From: Enoplolaimus lenunculus
Lineage: Eukaryota > Nematoda > Enoplea > Enoplida > Thoracostomopsidae
Assembly (NCBI GenBank): GCA_030248215.1
Contig: JASANG010001152.1
Location: forward strand, 38,495-102,494
DNA length: 64,000 nt
Reading direction: 5' to 3'
The notes beneath the pieces are model-generated. The model was not told the origin of the DNA and did not search any database. It saw only the letters and a program-made list of their open reading frames with translations. The position numbers were made by a program, and so were the translations under genes. Below, one piece after another: positions 23,401 through 38,400 of the stretch; positions within the stretch are counted from its first letter, which is position 1, and the number at the start of each line of letters is the position of its first letter.

Positions 23401-26400
23401 TCCTACCCACAAACTGGTTACTTAGTTTTTAGGTAAAGCATGGCTTAAGATGGACTCAGTTTTTCTAGAGCAATTGTACTCGTCATGAAAACTTTTGGGC
23501 CCAATTTGTAAATAAATGCGAAATTCTCGTCTGTGTCTTTGAAACATTTTCGCGGTTCGCTCTAAACATGTTGGATGGCGCAGCGGCAGACAGTTTTGCG
23601 ATCAGAAAATTGTGCATCTGAGCTAAACTAAAAAAATTTTATGAAAAAAATGGGTTAGGTCCCAAATTTACAAATTATTAAAAATGCATTTGGCTTCTGA
23701 CTCACACTTCGTTCGCGGGATGAATATCACTGTATATTGTGCGTCTGCTCATGTGATCCCTGTTTTTCAGGGTGGAACCGGAACTCCGGTTCCGGTAAAT
23801 TTTTACCGGATTTGGAGTTAAAAATTCCGGTGTTATATTTGGCCGTTTTCTTAACTTTGCTAATTTTTAAGAATCTCTTTTGAAAGCCACTTGTACTCCG
23901 AATATAAGCCATTGATGGTGGATTTCACTTCAGTCGACGACGAAAATCTAAAATACAACAAATAAAATAAATAGCTATGTTCGACTAAGGTTGTTTCACA
24001 AATAATAGAACAAAAAATACGATTAAAATGAAATTTTTGGTGAAATGCATTTTTCACTTTCCGTTTCCGGTTGTGGTAAAATTTTCAAATTCCGGTTCCG
24101 GTTCCGGTAAATTGTAATTCCGGTTGCACCCTGCTGTTTTTGGATCAGCTGCTGCGCTCTTGAGTATAGAAAGCAAGTGTCATCCGATTTGCGGCAAGCT
24201 TCGTTGCCAAGTACCGTCAGGTTTGCCATAAGCATCGTTTTACTGCTAGGATACGCGCAAAAGGTTAGGTTATTTACCTTAGTTATTTTTCTGGTGAACG
24301 GGTAATAATATGATTTGTTTTAAAGCAAAAGCTTTCATCTTTAAGCGTTTATGATTGAGTAATTTTTGCTTGGTTGTGTTATTGCTAATTTTTTCATGTA
24401 AATTGATTAGCGAGAATTCGTTAACGCAACTTAGAACAAAGAACAAATGGCTTGTAGCCAAAGGCCCCGGGGTGGCTCAGGAACCCTCCCAATTAACCAC
24501 CCTAGAAAATTATCGTTCTGACAAATTTGTGTAAAAAATTCCTTGTCCCAGCCTGATGTTTTTATACTTATATGGCATGTTTCGTTAGCGACGGGTCTCT
24601 AAACGAGTGCTAGCCAGGTTAATTTTTTGAATATGTTTTCAAACTCAGTTCTCGTAATTCTTGTTTCTATTAGAAAGTTTTTAGTTCACCGCTGTTATTC
24701 AAACAAACTGCAGTTAAGGGTCCGCTTAATAAGCCTGAGCCTTACCCTAAGCGCAAAGCTAAATCTAAGCATAGCCTTTGTTTTAATGTAAGCGTTGTAC
24801 TAAGCCTAAGCCTAAAGCTACCCATACGATATCAAGTAGTGTATCTCACAAGCCCCTATAATTACACATGGGACAAAAAGTAACGGTTTTAATCTTGTGC
24901 TAACGAAAACGGCCAATGTATAGAACAGGGCTGTAATGGGTCATCCACGTTATACTGTCTACGCTACTGTAAAAAATTGTCCCCACTTACGAGCCCCTCA
25001 CTTTGTAGTTGTAGTGTTACTATATGACATGTCCAAATATCACCCATATCCTGTATAGACCTTCCAGACAACTCGCATACCCTCTAAACAGCCTATGCTT
25101 TGTCACATTGCCGTCCATACCCATGCTACACTGTCGATGCGTCATATGAAGGACAACTGTTTTGTCCCGAGTCTGTCAGAACAGACTCTGTTTAGTCATC
25201 TAAAGAGTCTGTTTCAAGGGACTCTGTTTTACAGAGTCTGTCTGAAGGGACTATTGTAGAGCTTAATATTGAGTATGCCGCAACCACGGGCGAAAGAAAA
25301 GTGCAACTGCCGTTGGGCTTGGTGTGCGACGTTAAAGGGTTCCCACTCGCCCGTCCTCCCCTGGGGGACAACAGTGTAGGGTTCCGGAGCTATATATTTA
25401 CACCCCAGCCGCCGCCCCCCCCCTCACCGGTCACGACAAAATTTGTTTTCGACAGGGACACCGGGGTTTAACTTTCTGGTATACCAGAGTTATTATATTC
25501 TAACCTGCTCTGCTTGAATGGGGCGGGACGTTCTCTTACAGGTTACCTTTTACCGGCAAAAACCTTCCTGCCCCCTCTTTTAAAAATTACTGGTTGCAGT
25601 TAATTTTTAAGAAAGCAAATTTTTTAGAACACTGCAACGTTTTTAAAACAAGCCCTGGTTACAAAGCAAATTTTTTAGAACACTGCAACGTTTTTAAAAC
25701 AAGCCCTGGTTACGGGCTGTGGACTGTCAACAAGCTCTTTTTCGGACGTCCCGATGTCAGACACTGTGTCCAGACAGTGTCTAATTTGTCCTTAGTCCCT
25801 TCGAAGGGACTACTGCCAAAACAAACTAGCTAGGTACACCTTGTGTAAAGTCTTAACATCGTAAGAACAATGTCGTTTTTTCCAGCCCTTGAAACCAGGG
25901 GTGTGGACAATTTTTTACAGTAGCGTAGACAGTATTACGTGGATGACCCATAACATTAGTACAGGCATATTCCTAAGACTAAGCATAAGGCTAAGCGTAA
26001 GAATGAGCTTTCACCTATGTCTAAGCCTAAGCCTGATTAGTCTAAAGCTTACGCTTACTCTATTGCAGTCCCACAGCAAATCGTTCACCGCTGATCTTCA
26101 CACAGGCCACGAAAGCTAACCTGTATTGCACTCTGACATGTTTTTGACACAATTTTCTTTAATAACATGTTATATATATATTATCCTTAAACTGTTAGCT
26201 TCTTGTTTAGCAAGCACAATCACATGATGATACTGATCGATCTTTGCTATCTGACATCTATAAAACGGTACTTTATTCAATAAACCGGTTGTAGTTCATG
26301 TTGATTCGACATGTATTTGCCAAAGAATTTGGTTTGATTTCACATAATCTTTGAACTAAACATAATGCGGGCCCATAGCCAAAGGGTTGGCAGAGAAACT

Positions 26401-29400
26401 TTGCCTTCTCCTTAAAAAATTCAAACTTGCTTGTATTAAGTCGTTGAAAGCTCTTGTATGCCTCTCGCCAAAAATTTTTGGCACCCAGCAACGTGAGCTA
26501 GCTACTGGCCTGATGTAATATTTGACCAATTAGCCATAGGGCGGTAAAAAATCTCACTGTTGCTACGTTAAGCCAAACGTCGACTGCTCCTGATCTTTGC
26601 ATAGGCGGAAGCCGGAATTTTTTTAATATCCAATGAACATAGACATTGGACTTCATCTTAAGCATATTATTCGATTTTGATTTTCTGTCGTGGATCTATA
26701 TAATCTTTCTAAATTGTGGATCTCAAAAATCCTGCTACCACTTAATGTTATTACAAATTTTAGGCTAATGGTTCTACGAATATCATTACTAAACCCGTCA
26801 CGGTTCATAATTTTAACTATAAATACTGAATTATCTTTAACACTCAACTTGAGGGAAGATTTATTTATCCTTCTGTTTGGATGCTATCAAAGGCGTAGCC
26901 ACGATACTGTTTTAAAACAGTGTAAGCCTTATTCAAAAGAATTATTTTTCGACTCAAGGATAATTCAGCTTGGCTGGTAAAGTTAATTTTGGCCGTCCAT
27001 CAGAAATTTCGAATCGTGCCATATCCCCTTTATTCCGACCATTGTATATATATACCCCTCGATGCCATCACACCATGTCAGAATATTTTTAGTTAAAAAT
27101 AACACACCTTCCATGCGAGCCTGAGTAGCCTAAAGCTTCAACAGAAGCAATTTAGTTAAACCTAAACTGCGTGTTCACTTTGCTATCATTTAGCTTTAGA
27201 ATACAGCAACTATTATATACCGATGATTACATGCAACAAATTATTCATGAGATTATTATAGAAAAGACACTTGTATCAGAGGTCTTTTTGGTGCGTTTAG
27301 CTGCGTACCAAAAACAGCCGAACTACCAATAGGCGCTAGCCAGTGGCGTATATACTAAGCGAAGGACACTTGTGGTATATCTTGTCGAAATTTCGGGAGA
27401 GACAAGCAAAAGTACGATTAACAGGTTCTAAAACAACCTTCTGGATGCTTGAGAGTTCTATACAATTTTGTTATACCTGAGGTTGCGTCCTTCCAAATCA
27501 AAATCGTGGCTGCTCCCCTGGCGCCGGCAGGCACTTGCAAACGAGTGTACCTGTATCGTACTTAGAATTTCAGAGCAATTTTTTCTAAGACAATAAATTT
27601 GAAAAAGTTCAAATTTGCATCTTGTTTTAAATCATACTCTAGACCCTACTTGTACCCTCCTACCTAATATTTTAGCGGTTGTCAAATCCGCTGACACCAC
27701 CCCTTCAACCCGTTACTAGGGACGTCAGTGACTTTCTGTGTGATAGGTAATATGTATCCCTAAACCACCAAAAAAAACTGAAAAGCTAATATAAAGCGAC
27801 CGCTTTTACGCTGCTTGGAATAATCTGCTAGATCCTAGAAATCTAAAAGTTCCACCCTCTATTTATCGGTTATGATTGCCAGGGTCGTCGTATACAACAC
27901 GGTGATAGGCAGTAAATGCACTCTCAGCCAAAAACAATTTGTAAAGATACGATAAAGCGGTCCGTGTACATTTTGGAAGCTGGAATTAAAAAATTTCTGA
28001 TTCGCTAGGCTTGCTTTACCACAAGTTTTAACTAAAAGTATCCCTTTCGCAATGAAATCATGACCACGCGCATGTATGACGTATATTCTATTTTTTGATC
28101 TCGCCTTTGTGCTTTTCATAAGTGTTGACGGTATTTAGTTTTGTTAGTAAAATTGCTTAACAATTTGTTCTCAAACATTTTTTGATCTAGGAAGTATATT
28201 AAAGATTGAGCCAATTGTACGTTTAGGGCCGTAACAGTAGATTAAGCGTATTCATAAGCCTAAGGCTAAGGCTAAGCCTAAGCGTTGAAAAAAGTGTATT
28301 CATAAACCTAAGCGTAATCAAAAATGTAGTTTTTACATTCTATAAATATGCTGTGTTTTAATTCATTGAGGAATGATACAAATATGTGCCTTTATGCAGG
28401 CATCGTTTTCAGAATACTATGTTCAAGCTTAATTCTCAGAGTGAGTATGAAAAGACGAGTGTTGGGTCTAAAACTAAAACGGGATGAATTCAAAACAAAT
28501 AACAGTGCGTAACCGAACGACACGGCGGTACTCTTTGAAGACGCGAAATAAATTTCATTCCCCACCGTCATATTAGGGTCTCTACAGTTGACAGTTATAA
28601 CTATTAAACTGGATGCACTGGACATTTTGAATTTGCAAGCTACACTCCTAAAAGTAACATTGGCCAAAACTTGCATTACTTAACCTTGTTTTGTAGCTAA
28701 TTTTTTGGTTCCGGATTTAAAAATGTTTTATCATTAACAAACCAATCGTGAGGGATTTGCTGGTGTTCGTCAAAACCTATTTACATTTATATCTGTGATT
28801 TTGCAAAGCCACTGTATAAAAGCATATGCGTGGTTGCTAAAACGTTTAAAAATCTAGGAATACTCCGGTAAAAAATTCTGTTATCTTTTTTGCAACAATT
28901 TTTGTAAAAAAACCCTTACATTATATGATTTACTGCTGTTTGGGGTCAAATGTAGTGTCACTATGCCGTTAGTTTACAGTTTTTTTAGATTTTTTACGTT
29001 TTATCTTTTAAATGAAAACAGAAAATTGCTAAAGTATTGCAAAAAACATTAATATGTTTTACGAGTGGCTTTATATCCAGCGAACAGAGCTGAATAAATT
29101 CACCGGACGACCGTGTATAGAATAGGGCCGGGTCGTTTTCCGGAGGGGCTGTAATAGTCAGTTTAAGCTTTAGACTAAATTTTTTGCTTAGGCTTAGGCT
29201 TAGGAACACGCTCATCCTTACGCGTAGGCTTAGGCTTAGACTTAGACTTAGGAATATGCTTCTACTACTATTCCGGCCCTGTTCTATACATGGACCCGCA
29301 ACCGAAGTTACAACGTAAAAATCAAATCAAGTGTAGCAAGGGTATCCAACAGGATAGATGGGATATATTCCATCTTGATACACCTGCAGACACGAAAAAT

Positions 29401-32400
29401 AGCTTAATTATTAAACAGGCTTTAGAATAACGTTCTGAACCCGTAAACTCTGCCATTAGCGAATTTAAATGCTTACTGCATTGATCTCAAACAAGAAGGC
29501 ACAGGAAAAAGGGAATTAAAAGAACACACTTTAAGAAAAAAGTACGGAAAAACAGAATATAGGTTTTATACAATAGCAGAAAATGAATAGGTCTAACAAT
29601 TTTATGTGGTTAAGAACACTTTTTGTAAAAGAAGCATATTTTGCAAGTATTAAAATATTTGTAGTTTGCAAATTTCTCTGAAATTGCAAAATTTTCCTTT
29701 CTTGTACACTTTCCTTCACAGTTGTTAGCACAGGCTTAGGCATTGGTCTAGGTTTAGGCTTTGATAAAGGCTGGTTTAAGCCTACTTTAGAGATCCGAAT
29801 AAGAGTCGGCGAGATTGATATTTATTTGACATATCCAGAAGGTGCCCCGTTGTTATTCGGTTACGGACTCTTATTTATGTTCGTTTCTGATTTGTATCCG
29901 GTACTACAAATATTCGTTGAATTCAACGTTTATTTGTCTTGTACCAGAAGCTTGAGCGATGATACAAGGTTATACTTAGGAATGTACTTTCAAAACTTAA
30001 GTATGCTTTACAGTTTCGAACTAAACCGTATTTGGTGCTGAGTCATTATAAATGCACTACAAATATGGATAATAGACATTTATGGACTCTAATTAGGGTT
30101 TGGGAACTCTATCCTTTTACGGACCCTTATTATTGATACGGACTCGTATTGATTGGGACTCAAAATGGGGATCTCTTATTTCCCCCTCTTATTCGGTTCA
30201 CTACAGTAGGGCTATGCCGAATCTAGTTCCTAAGCGGTTTCTACATATGAAATGGGGAAGTGTACAAGAACCAAACTTTTGAGTTTTACTACTCTCTATT
30301 CTAGTACAGGAAGGGCTTGGAACGCCTTCCTGAAAAATATTTAGCCCCTCTAGCAAAGTGAGCAGGCTACGGTTCGGCTTGGAATGATGATGTTTGGATC
30401 TGAAATAGCGTTTTATTTTGCGACCATTCCTCCAACCTGAGTTTCTTCTTGTCTTCTACAATGAACCCTATTACGGTGGTATATACACTTGAGCCCCGGG
30501 TCAAAAAGGCTTTATTTCTTCGCTTACCTGTTTATTCGAATAGACAATCATTTTGTTTATATTCAATTCGAGGAAGACTTTGTTCATATTTATAGCTTTA
30601 TTTTGTGACAAGTTGTAAATATCAACGTTTTGTGTATCAACAAATTTAAACCAGACTAATATCTTTAAGGTTTACGTTAACCACACACTACGATTTTGAC
30701 CTGTTCACGATGTTCGAGGGGTAATTATTTCCGTTAATAATAGAAAACGTAAAAGACAAACATTCATCAAAAGAGTAGGGGGTGCTGTGAGGGATATAAG
30801 GCAACCCATGGAATTGTAAGAGATACAATTTTACATATACACAACAATCTGGTCATGTCAAAAAGTAGCCAAAAATACTTCAAGTTTATATTCTAAAGTG
30901 AAACGGCCGCATATTCGTTGGATTTTTTGGTCAAAAAAATTTTATAGTATACAGTTGGACACAGCAATTGCAAGTTGTATTGTTTGCCATTTTTTGTTCA
31001 CAAATTTGAAATGCTATGGAATACAGCAATAATTGAGTGCTAATCTCATGCTATAATCTGTGCAAAAAAGGCTTAAAATGAAAGCCTATAAGTAATTTTG
31101 GTTTAATTTTAATATATATTTTGGTCAAACTTTAAAAATCTTTATGCGCATAAATTACTTTCCTCCGTTACAAATGCGATTATGCACCCGGCAGAGCAGT
31201 ATCAGCGCAAAAACAGTGGCTGATCGAGCAAATTTGAGACGAGGGTGCGCTCGAGCAAATTTGAGACGAGGGTGCGCTCGAGCAAATTTGAGACGAGGGT
31301 GCGCTCGAGCAATATATAATAGTGACAAAAAAACTCGTGTGGAAACCGCTCGCGAAAAGCCGGAACGCAATTGCGTTTACTATAAAATCTGAATTCAAAA
31401 TTTTTGGTTTCGTGTCTCATACCGATGGGGGTATCCAAATCGCCTTTGAGGGGTATCTAAATCGCCTTTGGGGGGTATCTAAATCGCCTTTGGGGGGTAT
31501 CCAAATCCCCTTTGGGGGGTATCCAAATCGCCTTTGGGGGGTATCCAAATCGCCTTTGGGGGTATCCAAATCGCCTTTAGAGGGCATCCAAATTGGCTTT
31601 TGGGGGTATCCAAATCGCCGTTGGGGGGTATCCAAATCGCCTTTGGTGGGTAGACAAATCGCCTTTGGGGGGTATCCACATCGCCTTTGGGGGGTATCCA
31701 AATCGCCTTTGGGGGAATCCAAATCGCCTTTGGGGGGTATCCACATCGCCTTTGGGGGGTATCCAAATCGCCTTTGGGGGGAATCCAAATCGCCTCTGGG
31801 GGGTAGGAATTGGTTGGCTGGCTCCCTGTTGATTTTCCAGTCGAACACTGTGTATACTGTGTAGATGTAATGCAGGAAAAGTAATACGACACCTGGTTGC
31901 TTGCGGAATTTATTGCTTGTATGTGTACTATTGTGTCTGGTTCAAATATTTACATTTTAGTTTGTTTCACAACCACTACTAAATCGATCTAGTGAAATGA
32001 TGACATCGCCTCTATAACTGCGGTATAACTTCCACGGGCAAGCTTAGCTTAGTTTTCATGTTCCAAAAGTTTATTTTTACCTCATACAGCAGCGCGTACT
32101 TTGTATTATTATCATTATTGAAAAGGAACAACTAGTAAAGTAGCGGATGTAGGATGTTCCGGTACGGGGAAGGATTGTTTTTATGCTTGAAAATTGAACC
32201 AGTTTTTAAGGAGTATCTTTAGCAAATTTTCTTGATATTTGACGCTTGACCATGTGCAGCGAAAGCAAAATTTTTTTAATTTTAGGTGTAACCTCGCTAC
32301 GCTTTTTAGCTATTTGGCTAGAAAACTCGTATTGAGTTTCAGGTCAATGAACGCTTTTCGTGGGCGCTGGCAGCTATGTACAAGGAGGGGGGTGTGCACC

Positions 32401-35400
32401 TGGACACCCAGCATATTCCAAGCAATTCATAAATAGGCACGTGTAAATGGGGTCATTGTAATCTCATGTTATGCAGTCTATCACGTATTGTATGATTTGA
32501 GCGAAAGCCTCACTTGCACACGCCAACCTATTGTTTCAGGAGGGGTCTGAGCCCTTATGACCCCCAACGGTTACGGGCCTGATTCAAATATGCAAAGTGA
32601 GCTGCCTAGAATACATTTCTCCTGCTTCTGGAAGCTACATTTAGTTTCAGCGATTTTATCGTATCTTCCAACTATAGCAACGTAATGTGGGTTAGAATCG
32701 AAGCACAAAATTGATAATAGCAATAATTCACAATGGTATGGGCATCAATACAATACAAATTTCTACTATAGTCATTAGTCAAAATTAGTCAAAATATTGG
32801 CCAATACGAATTATCCTTTGCTTATCGACTGAAATCAGATTTTTGCTAGTCGTAGCTATGTTCCCTGGTCTTAGTGTAATTGAGCACAATTCTGGTAGCC
32901 CCGCAACCACGAGTTGTATAAAAGGCGTTGAGATTAAGGCGGCGAGAAAAATATTTCTAGTATAGAATTCGTTTATACTGTCGTAAAACAGAAAATGTTC
33001 GGTCAGGGAGCAAAGATGGCCGTATATTTAGGTGCCTCTGGCCTCAGCTGAGGTAACGCAACAGTGTACAGGCAGACATATATTAAATCGACGAAATATT
33101 CATTATTTGGAATCTACCTATTGGGCAGGGTGGACTGAGAAAAAATCTAGGAATCGGGTGTCCATTGGAGCCAAGCAGAACACCAAGTTTTGCTTCGGGA
33201 CGTCCACTAAAGTTGAGACGGTTTTAAAAAGCTCGAACACGTAGCCTTAGGAGCAAACTGGTGTGGTGGGTCAATCACAGAGCTTCCCATAAAAACCTTT
33301 GATTCATCAGATTTGTCACAGCCCACAGACCCCAAGTTTGGGTTTTAAAGGGGCCCCGGGCAATAAAAGGAAAAGCTTGTCATGTGGGCTCGTGACGTGC
33401 CACCACCGGATCCGGCCTTGTCAATTGGTCATCAGTGTACAGCTACTTTCGGCAGTATATGTTTTATGAACTTCGTTGCGTCGCCAAAATTTGTTTAGCA
33501 ATAAGCCGCAGGCGCCAGGATTCATTTTCCATATGGTATAGCCCCAAAATCTCACAAATCCCCCCATAGAAAAAAATCACCGGCCCAAGATCAGTAGTGC
33601 AACGTTTTTCTGCGGACTGCAATAGAGCAAGCTTGCTTTAGACTAATTTTCTGTTTAGACATAGGTTTAGGAATAAAACTCATTCTGTACGCTTAGGCTT
33701 AGGTTTAAGAAATAGGTTTATACTACTGTTACGGCCCTGTTCTATACATCGATTATATCAGGTAGCACGTCGCCGGGGAATTCAAAGCAAAAATATGTGA
33801 AGTTGTGTTTTTTGATTAATTCATTCGACAGCTGCACATAAAATTATAAAAAATTGAATTTAGCTAATTCTTGTGTATCGATTCATCTACCTCAAATCCA
33901 GAAGTAAGAAAATTGTTGTATTGCACCTATTCTTCTAGGCTGGTTGGTTACGTTCTTATCGCATTTACCAGTTTCAATCGGATCTGCTAAATGAGGAAAT
34001 AGATTTGTATCCGGTCGTATTTTCAACTGACCAATCAGAGAGCAGGGTTCGTTTTTTGCAGGTAAAAGCGGCGTTAAGAAAGCTTAGAAAATATGCAAAG
34101 GCGAAAATTTTTCTAGCTTCACCGTTCGCAATGCCCAAGGGACGGGATGGGAGGATGTTTATTTGTGTTTGACAAATTTACACATTTTAATGAAAGTATA
34201 CAGATATTTTGATGTTTTTGAGGCTGTTCTTGCAAATTGCTCCCAACAATGTTACATTATATCCAAGCAATATTTCGCAGCTATTTTAGCTAAAATGCAC
34301 ATAATTGCAGTGCAAAATTTGCGTCACGACAGTTCTAGCGGCAGAGTGCATCGCTACACTTGTTTCCGGCACTTGTTCAAATGTTCATTTCACATCGATT
34401 TAAGTAAAAACGGATTTTTTGAGCTTTTAATTCAAAAACGGCTGCCAAATATGTTTGTAATTAAGTCGGTAGGAGATATATTTTTTGCCGTCTTAATTCT
34501 TCCATTGCCAGGACAGTTTGAGTTCTCCTAAATTGAAATCTGTGACAATTCGGCGTCTGGCAACTTGACACCTAACAGAGTCCTAACGTCTATTGATAAA
34601 TTTAAATATAATCCTAAACGTAAATCCTAATCCTAGCTACGAAGTATCGAGTCGGTGAAATTTCGGATTGCAAGCTGTCGGGCGACGAATTGTCGTGATA
34701 TCCCAAAATATAGTTTGTAGTCGAAATTTAGATGTGCTATAAAATTTCAGTTTTAGTTGGCCTGTATGAAAAATATTTCACAACGCTAATTTCAAGCAAA
34801 TAAAATCGATTTTGTACGTAAATATCACGTCTGCAAATGTTTTGATAAAATCCCAATGCGAACGTGTTTGCCTGCTGCCTGTAGCATTGAACGGCAAAGC
34901 CAACAACATTTCGAGTTTCCGCAGTGGATAACAATCTCACATACTTTTAAAATTTCAAAAAACGTATTCTAAAGTCTGTTAGAAATGATTTTTTTTTGGT
35001 TTTTCATTGGAGTTCCAGGTGAAAGTGTACATACATACCCCTATTTTCCCGTTATATACGCCATTGCTAGCCCTAGCGTCAGTGTTCTGGTGTAATATTT
35101 TTCGTTTGGTTTGGCTGTGTGCTGAAAAGCTAAACCAAGTTGTTGTATAGCATTACGTGCTGTACAAGAATATTATAAATTTTGGCTTTTTTTCACTTCG
35201 AAATCTGTTGGTTTCTGTGAATTGATTTTTTCGTTATAATGTGTAAATTTTTAGTACACTGCATGCATTGTATACGAATGGTATCGCTACAATTCGTCGC
35301 CCCACAGCTCGTCGACTGGCAACTTCCAATACAGAATGTTATCAACTCGACAATTCGCCTTCAATAACTATACTTTGACTTAGGCTTAGGTTTATAATTA

Positions 35401-38400
35401 CGCTTAAACTATTCAAAATTGTACTACCAAAATTGCCGGAACCTTCGGCAGAAATTCTACCGGAGCCGGATGTCAATTTTTTGCCGGAGCTGGAGGTCGA
35501 TATTCTGCCGGAGACGGAGGTTGATTTTTGACGGAGCCGGAGCATGAGACAGACCTCCAGTTGTACCTGGGTTATCGATTTTATTAATTGGATTTAAGAT
35601 ACTGTTGAGCGACAAGTTGTCGGGCGACGAATGGTCGTAAATTCTATGAGAATATACGATGCGTAATGATATTTTGAACTTTATAAGGTCAATTTCATAT
35701 TTTAGAAGACGTTGTTTAGAATTTTTAGTTGTCTCTGCTCTTTAAAATAGTGTAGTTTAGTTGATTTGGTTATTGTAGTAGGAGAGTAGGAGCAAGCGAG
35801 CATTAACAAGTGTATATACGACACTTGCCAATGCACTACGCAAACCAGTCAGTTTGGTGGTCAGCCAGGCGTTGGTGGACAAAATCAATTATAAATACTC
35901 CACTAAAGCCAAAAGTAATTTTTTGACGAGTTCGAATACCAAAAGATGTGTTTGTCTTCTCGCTCGCTTTGCAAAATGAAATATGCGTAAGTTAATGCTC
36001 ATACTCAGAACTGTTGCGTATGCTTCGACCTAGTCAACGAACATTACAATATATGGCATAAAAGGAATCTGTGTTTGTTAGAACAGAACCTGGTGTTTGG
36101 TTATTTTTGGAGGGGACGGGCAACCACAGACACGGCCCTGCCACATCCGGTTGAGTGTCCGGTACCTTTAAATCTAAAGTGATTGGATTTTTATACCAGG
36201 CTTGCAACCAGAAAGTAGCTAAGAGTAACTGAGTTCCCTAAAAAATTTCCTTTCCTCTCTAGAAAGATTTGAGCCCCTTAGTCTTTGCAATTACCCACAT
36301 GCTCCTAAAATTATTTTGGGCCCCACCTAGCATGCTCGCATTGGTTACGGGCCTGACCCAACGAAACTGACGCTCATTAACACAGGTGCGGAGCCAAAAG
36401 CTGTGCCAAAGGCCCATGGGGAATCCCATGTCTGATGTCGGCCTCCAATTCTATTAACAAATTCATTTCTACAAGCGGTGTTACTCTTTGTAACGCTTAC
36501 GTTGAAAAATGAGCCGATTTATCGTAGAATAAAGACGTAGTAAAAAATTCTTACAGAATCACCGAGCACTATATATATATATATTTGTTTTGTCTACAAT
36601 GATTTAGCGAGTTTGTTTTTTTTTAATTTTACCGCGGCAGTTGATAGATTCGTTCGGGTTTTTTCAATTTGATTGCCGCATTGTAATCAATTTTTGGCAT
36701 CCTGTCTTTTCAACGGTGTCCTCAGAATGGCTTATGCGCATCCGCAACTGGTGTAGCTGGCAAGGTTTTTATAGTTGGCTCAGCCAGAATTTTTTAAAAA
36801 ACGCGAAAAATATGTATCACGTGAATTCTGAAACTGGTTAGCATAATTTAAGCTTTTCAAAAGCATTACACGATTGTTTCCATGTCCGTGAGAATATTTC
36901 GTAGCCGGAATACTGAAAACTAAAACGGTGTCCATGCGATGAACGCTGTATATAAAGCTGGTGAAACTTCGGAAGCCAAATGAGCCCCACAAAACCAAGC
37001 GCTGCTTTAGTAAATTGTAAGGTAGCGACCTTATCATTTTTCATAATATTTTTTATTCTCAAAGTTTGGGCTTAAACTGCTTGCGGGAAACTTTCAAAAA
37101 CATTTTACAAGCAGTCGTGATGTTAAAGTTTTAGTCGTTTATCGATTGGTGCTTCAAACTTTTAAGAGTTGTAGTTATTCAAAAACAGTGCCAACAAGTT
37201 GTAAAACTTAAAAGAAAACTCGTTGAAAAACAGTTTGATGTCTCAGATTATGGGTGAAGGCAGAATTTAGAAGACGGAGTCACATCTTATGCTGTGAGAA
37301 TTTAAACGGGAGGGTGAGTGGTTGTATTACCAACATAAGAAACTGCCGAAAAACCCTCGGGCAGTAATCCCAAAGGGAGTCTTTACATTTTTAAATCCGG
37401 TTTCACTCCACCCTTGGTCTTAGTGTGTAAGATGCGCTAACGGATGTTGGATTTTTCAAAGCGGGGATGACTTTGAGTATATTACGGCTAGAACTAGTAC
37501 TGCAAGTTGAAGCAGTAGGAATTAAACTTTATCTCAAACCATGCTTAAGTTTTCTTCTGTCACGGGGGGTTCACTAATCCCCCTGTAACCTTGTTGTTGT
37601 TCGCGAGTAAGATACTAGTTGATCAAGGTATTACTAGTGTACTTAGCAGATGATAGCTTTAGATAGAAATAAACTTCTGTAATATAAGATGCCAAGTGAT
37701 TCTTAAACTTTAGTGATTGAAAGCTTTTTAGAGTCGAGATTTTTTTATCTGCACTAAAAATGTGGCCCATGTTACTTTTTAAGGGAAGTAATGGTTTCTG
37801 GGGGGTCCATACAAGAGTGGGTTTAAATTCTAGATTACTTTTGTGCTTAGCCTTAGGCTTAGGCTTAGGCTTAGGAACACAATTTTGCAAGGCTTTAGCT
37901 TACGCTTAGGAATACGCTTAATCTACTGTTGCGTCCCTAAAAGTAACATTGGCCAAAAGTGTAATGAATGCTCGGGTTGCGCTATACTTTACGTGTCGGT
38001 CACTGCCGCGCGTCGCCCCAAGCCGTTATGCGTTGCTAACAAAATATAGGCAAAATCTATTACTATAGAATCAGAAAGTATTCATCAGTGAATTAGTCTA
38101 TCAGCAATTATACATTAAAAAAATATACAGTGCCCTAAGTACGTAAAGGCAGAGCCCGGGGGGGGGAGGGTGGGAGATATATCTCTCGAAATTTTTGGAC
38201 AGTCACGAAGACAGGTACTTCAAACAACCGATAAGATAACTTACAGAACAAAACAATTTCTCGCACGCTACACTCGATCACATAAAACTGTCAGGTGAGA
38301 TGACGAGGATGTTTCAGGCGAGGTCACGAGAGTTACCCCACCTCGAACCAATTTTCTGGACAGGACTTGGTCTTCACCCCAAACACAATTTTAATTGGAC

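Larger units (their letters stand above)
24911..26109 (-). mobile_element. family-C MITE split by a Harbinger-like element
   Basis: Left GGCCAATGTATAGAACAGGG; right part from 25951 with CAGGCATATTCCTAAGAC, AAGCCTAAGCCTGATTAGTC, GCAGTCCCACAGCAAATCG and TTCACACAGGCC. Removing the insertion and one TAA restores the usual order of the family. Confidence 0.8.

Noticed and set aside
31225-31803. Possible CRISPR-like array
   Set aside because: Units are contiguous without unique spacers, and the genome is clearly animal.
31322-31864. Open frames of up to 180 codons on both strands
   Set aside because: They follow the 22-bp minisatellite in several frames at once, which is what a stop-free repeat gives by chance.
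34163-34531. 122-codon open frame in intron 8
   Set aside because: No recognisable motif, no splice or promoter context, and codon use looks like AT-rich background.
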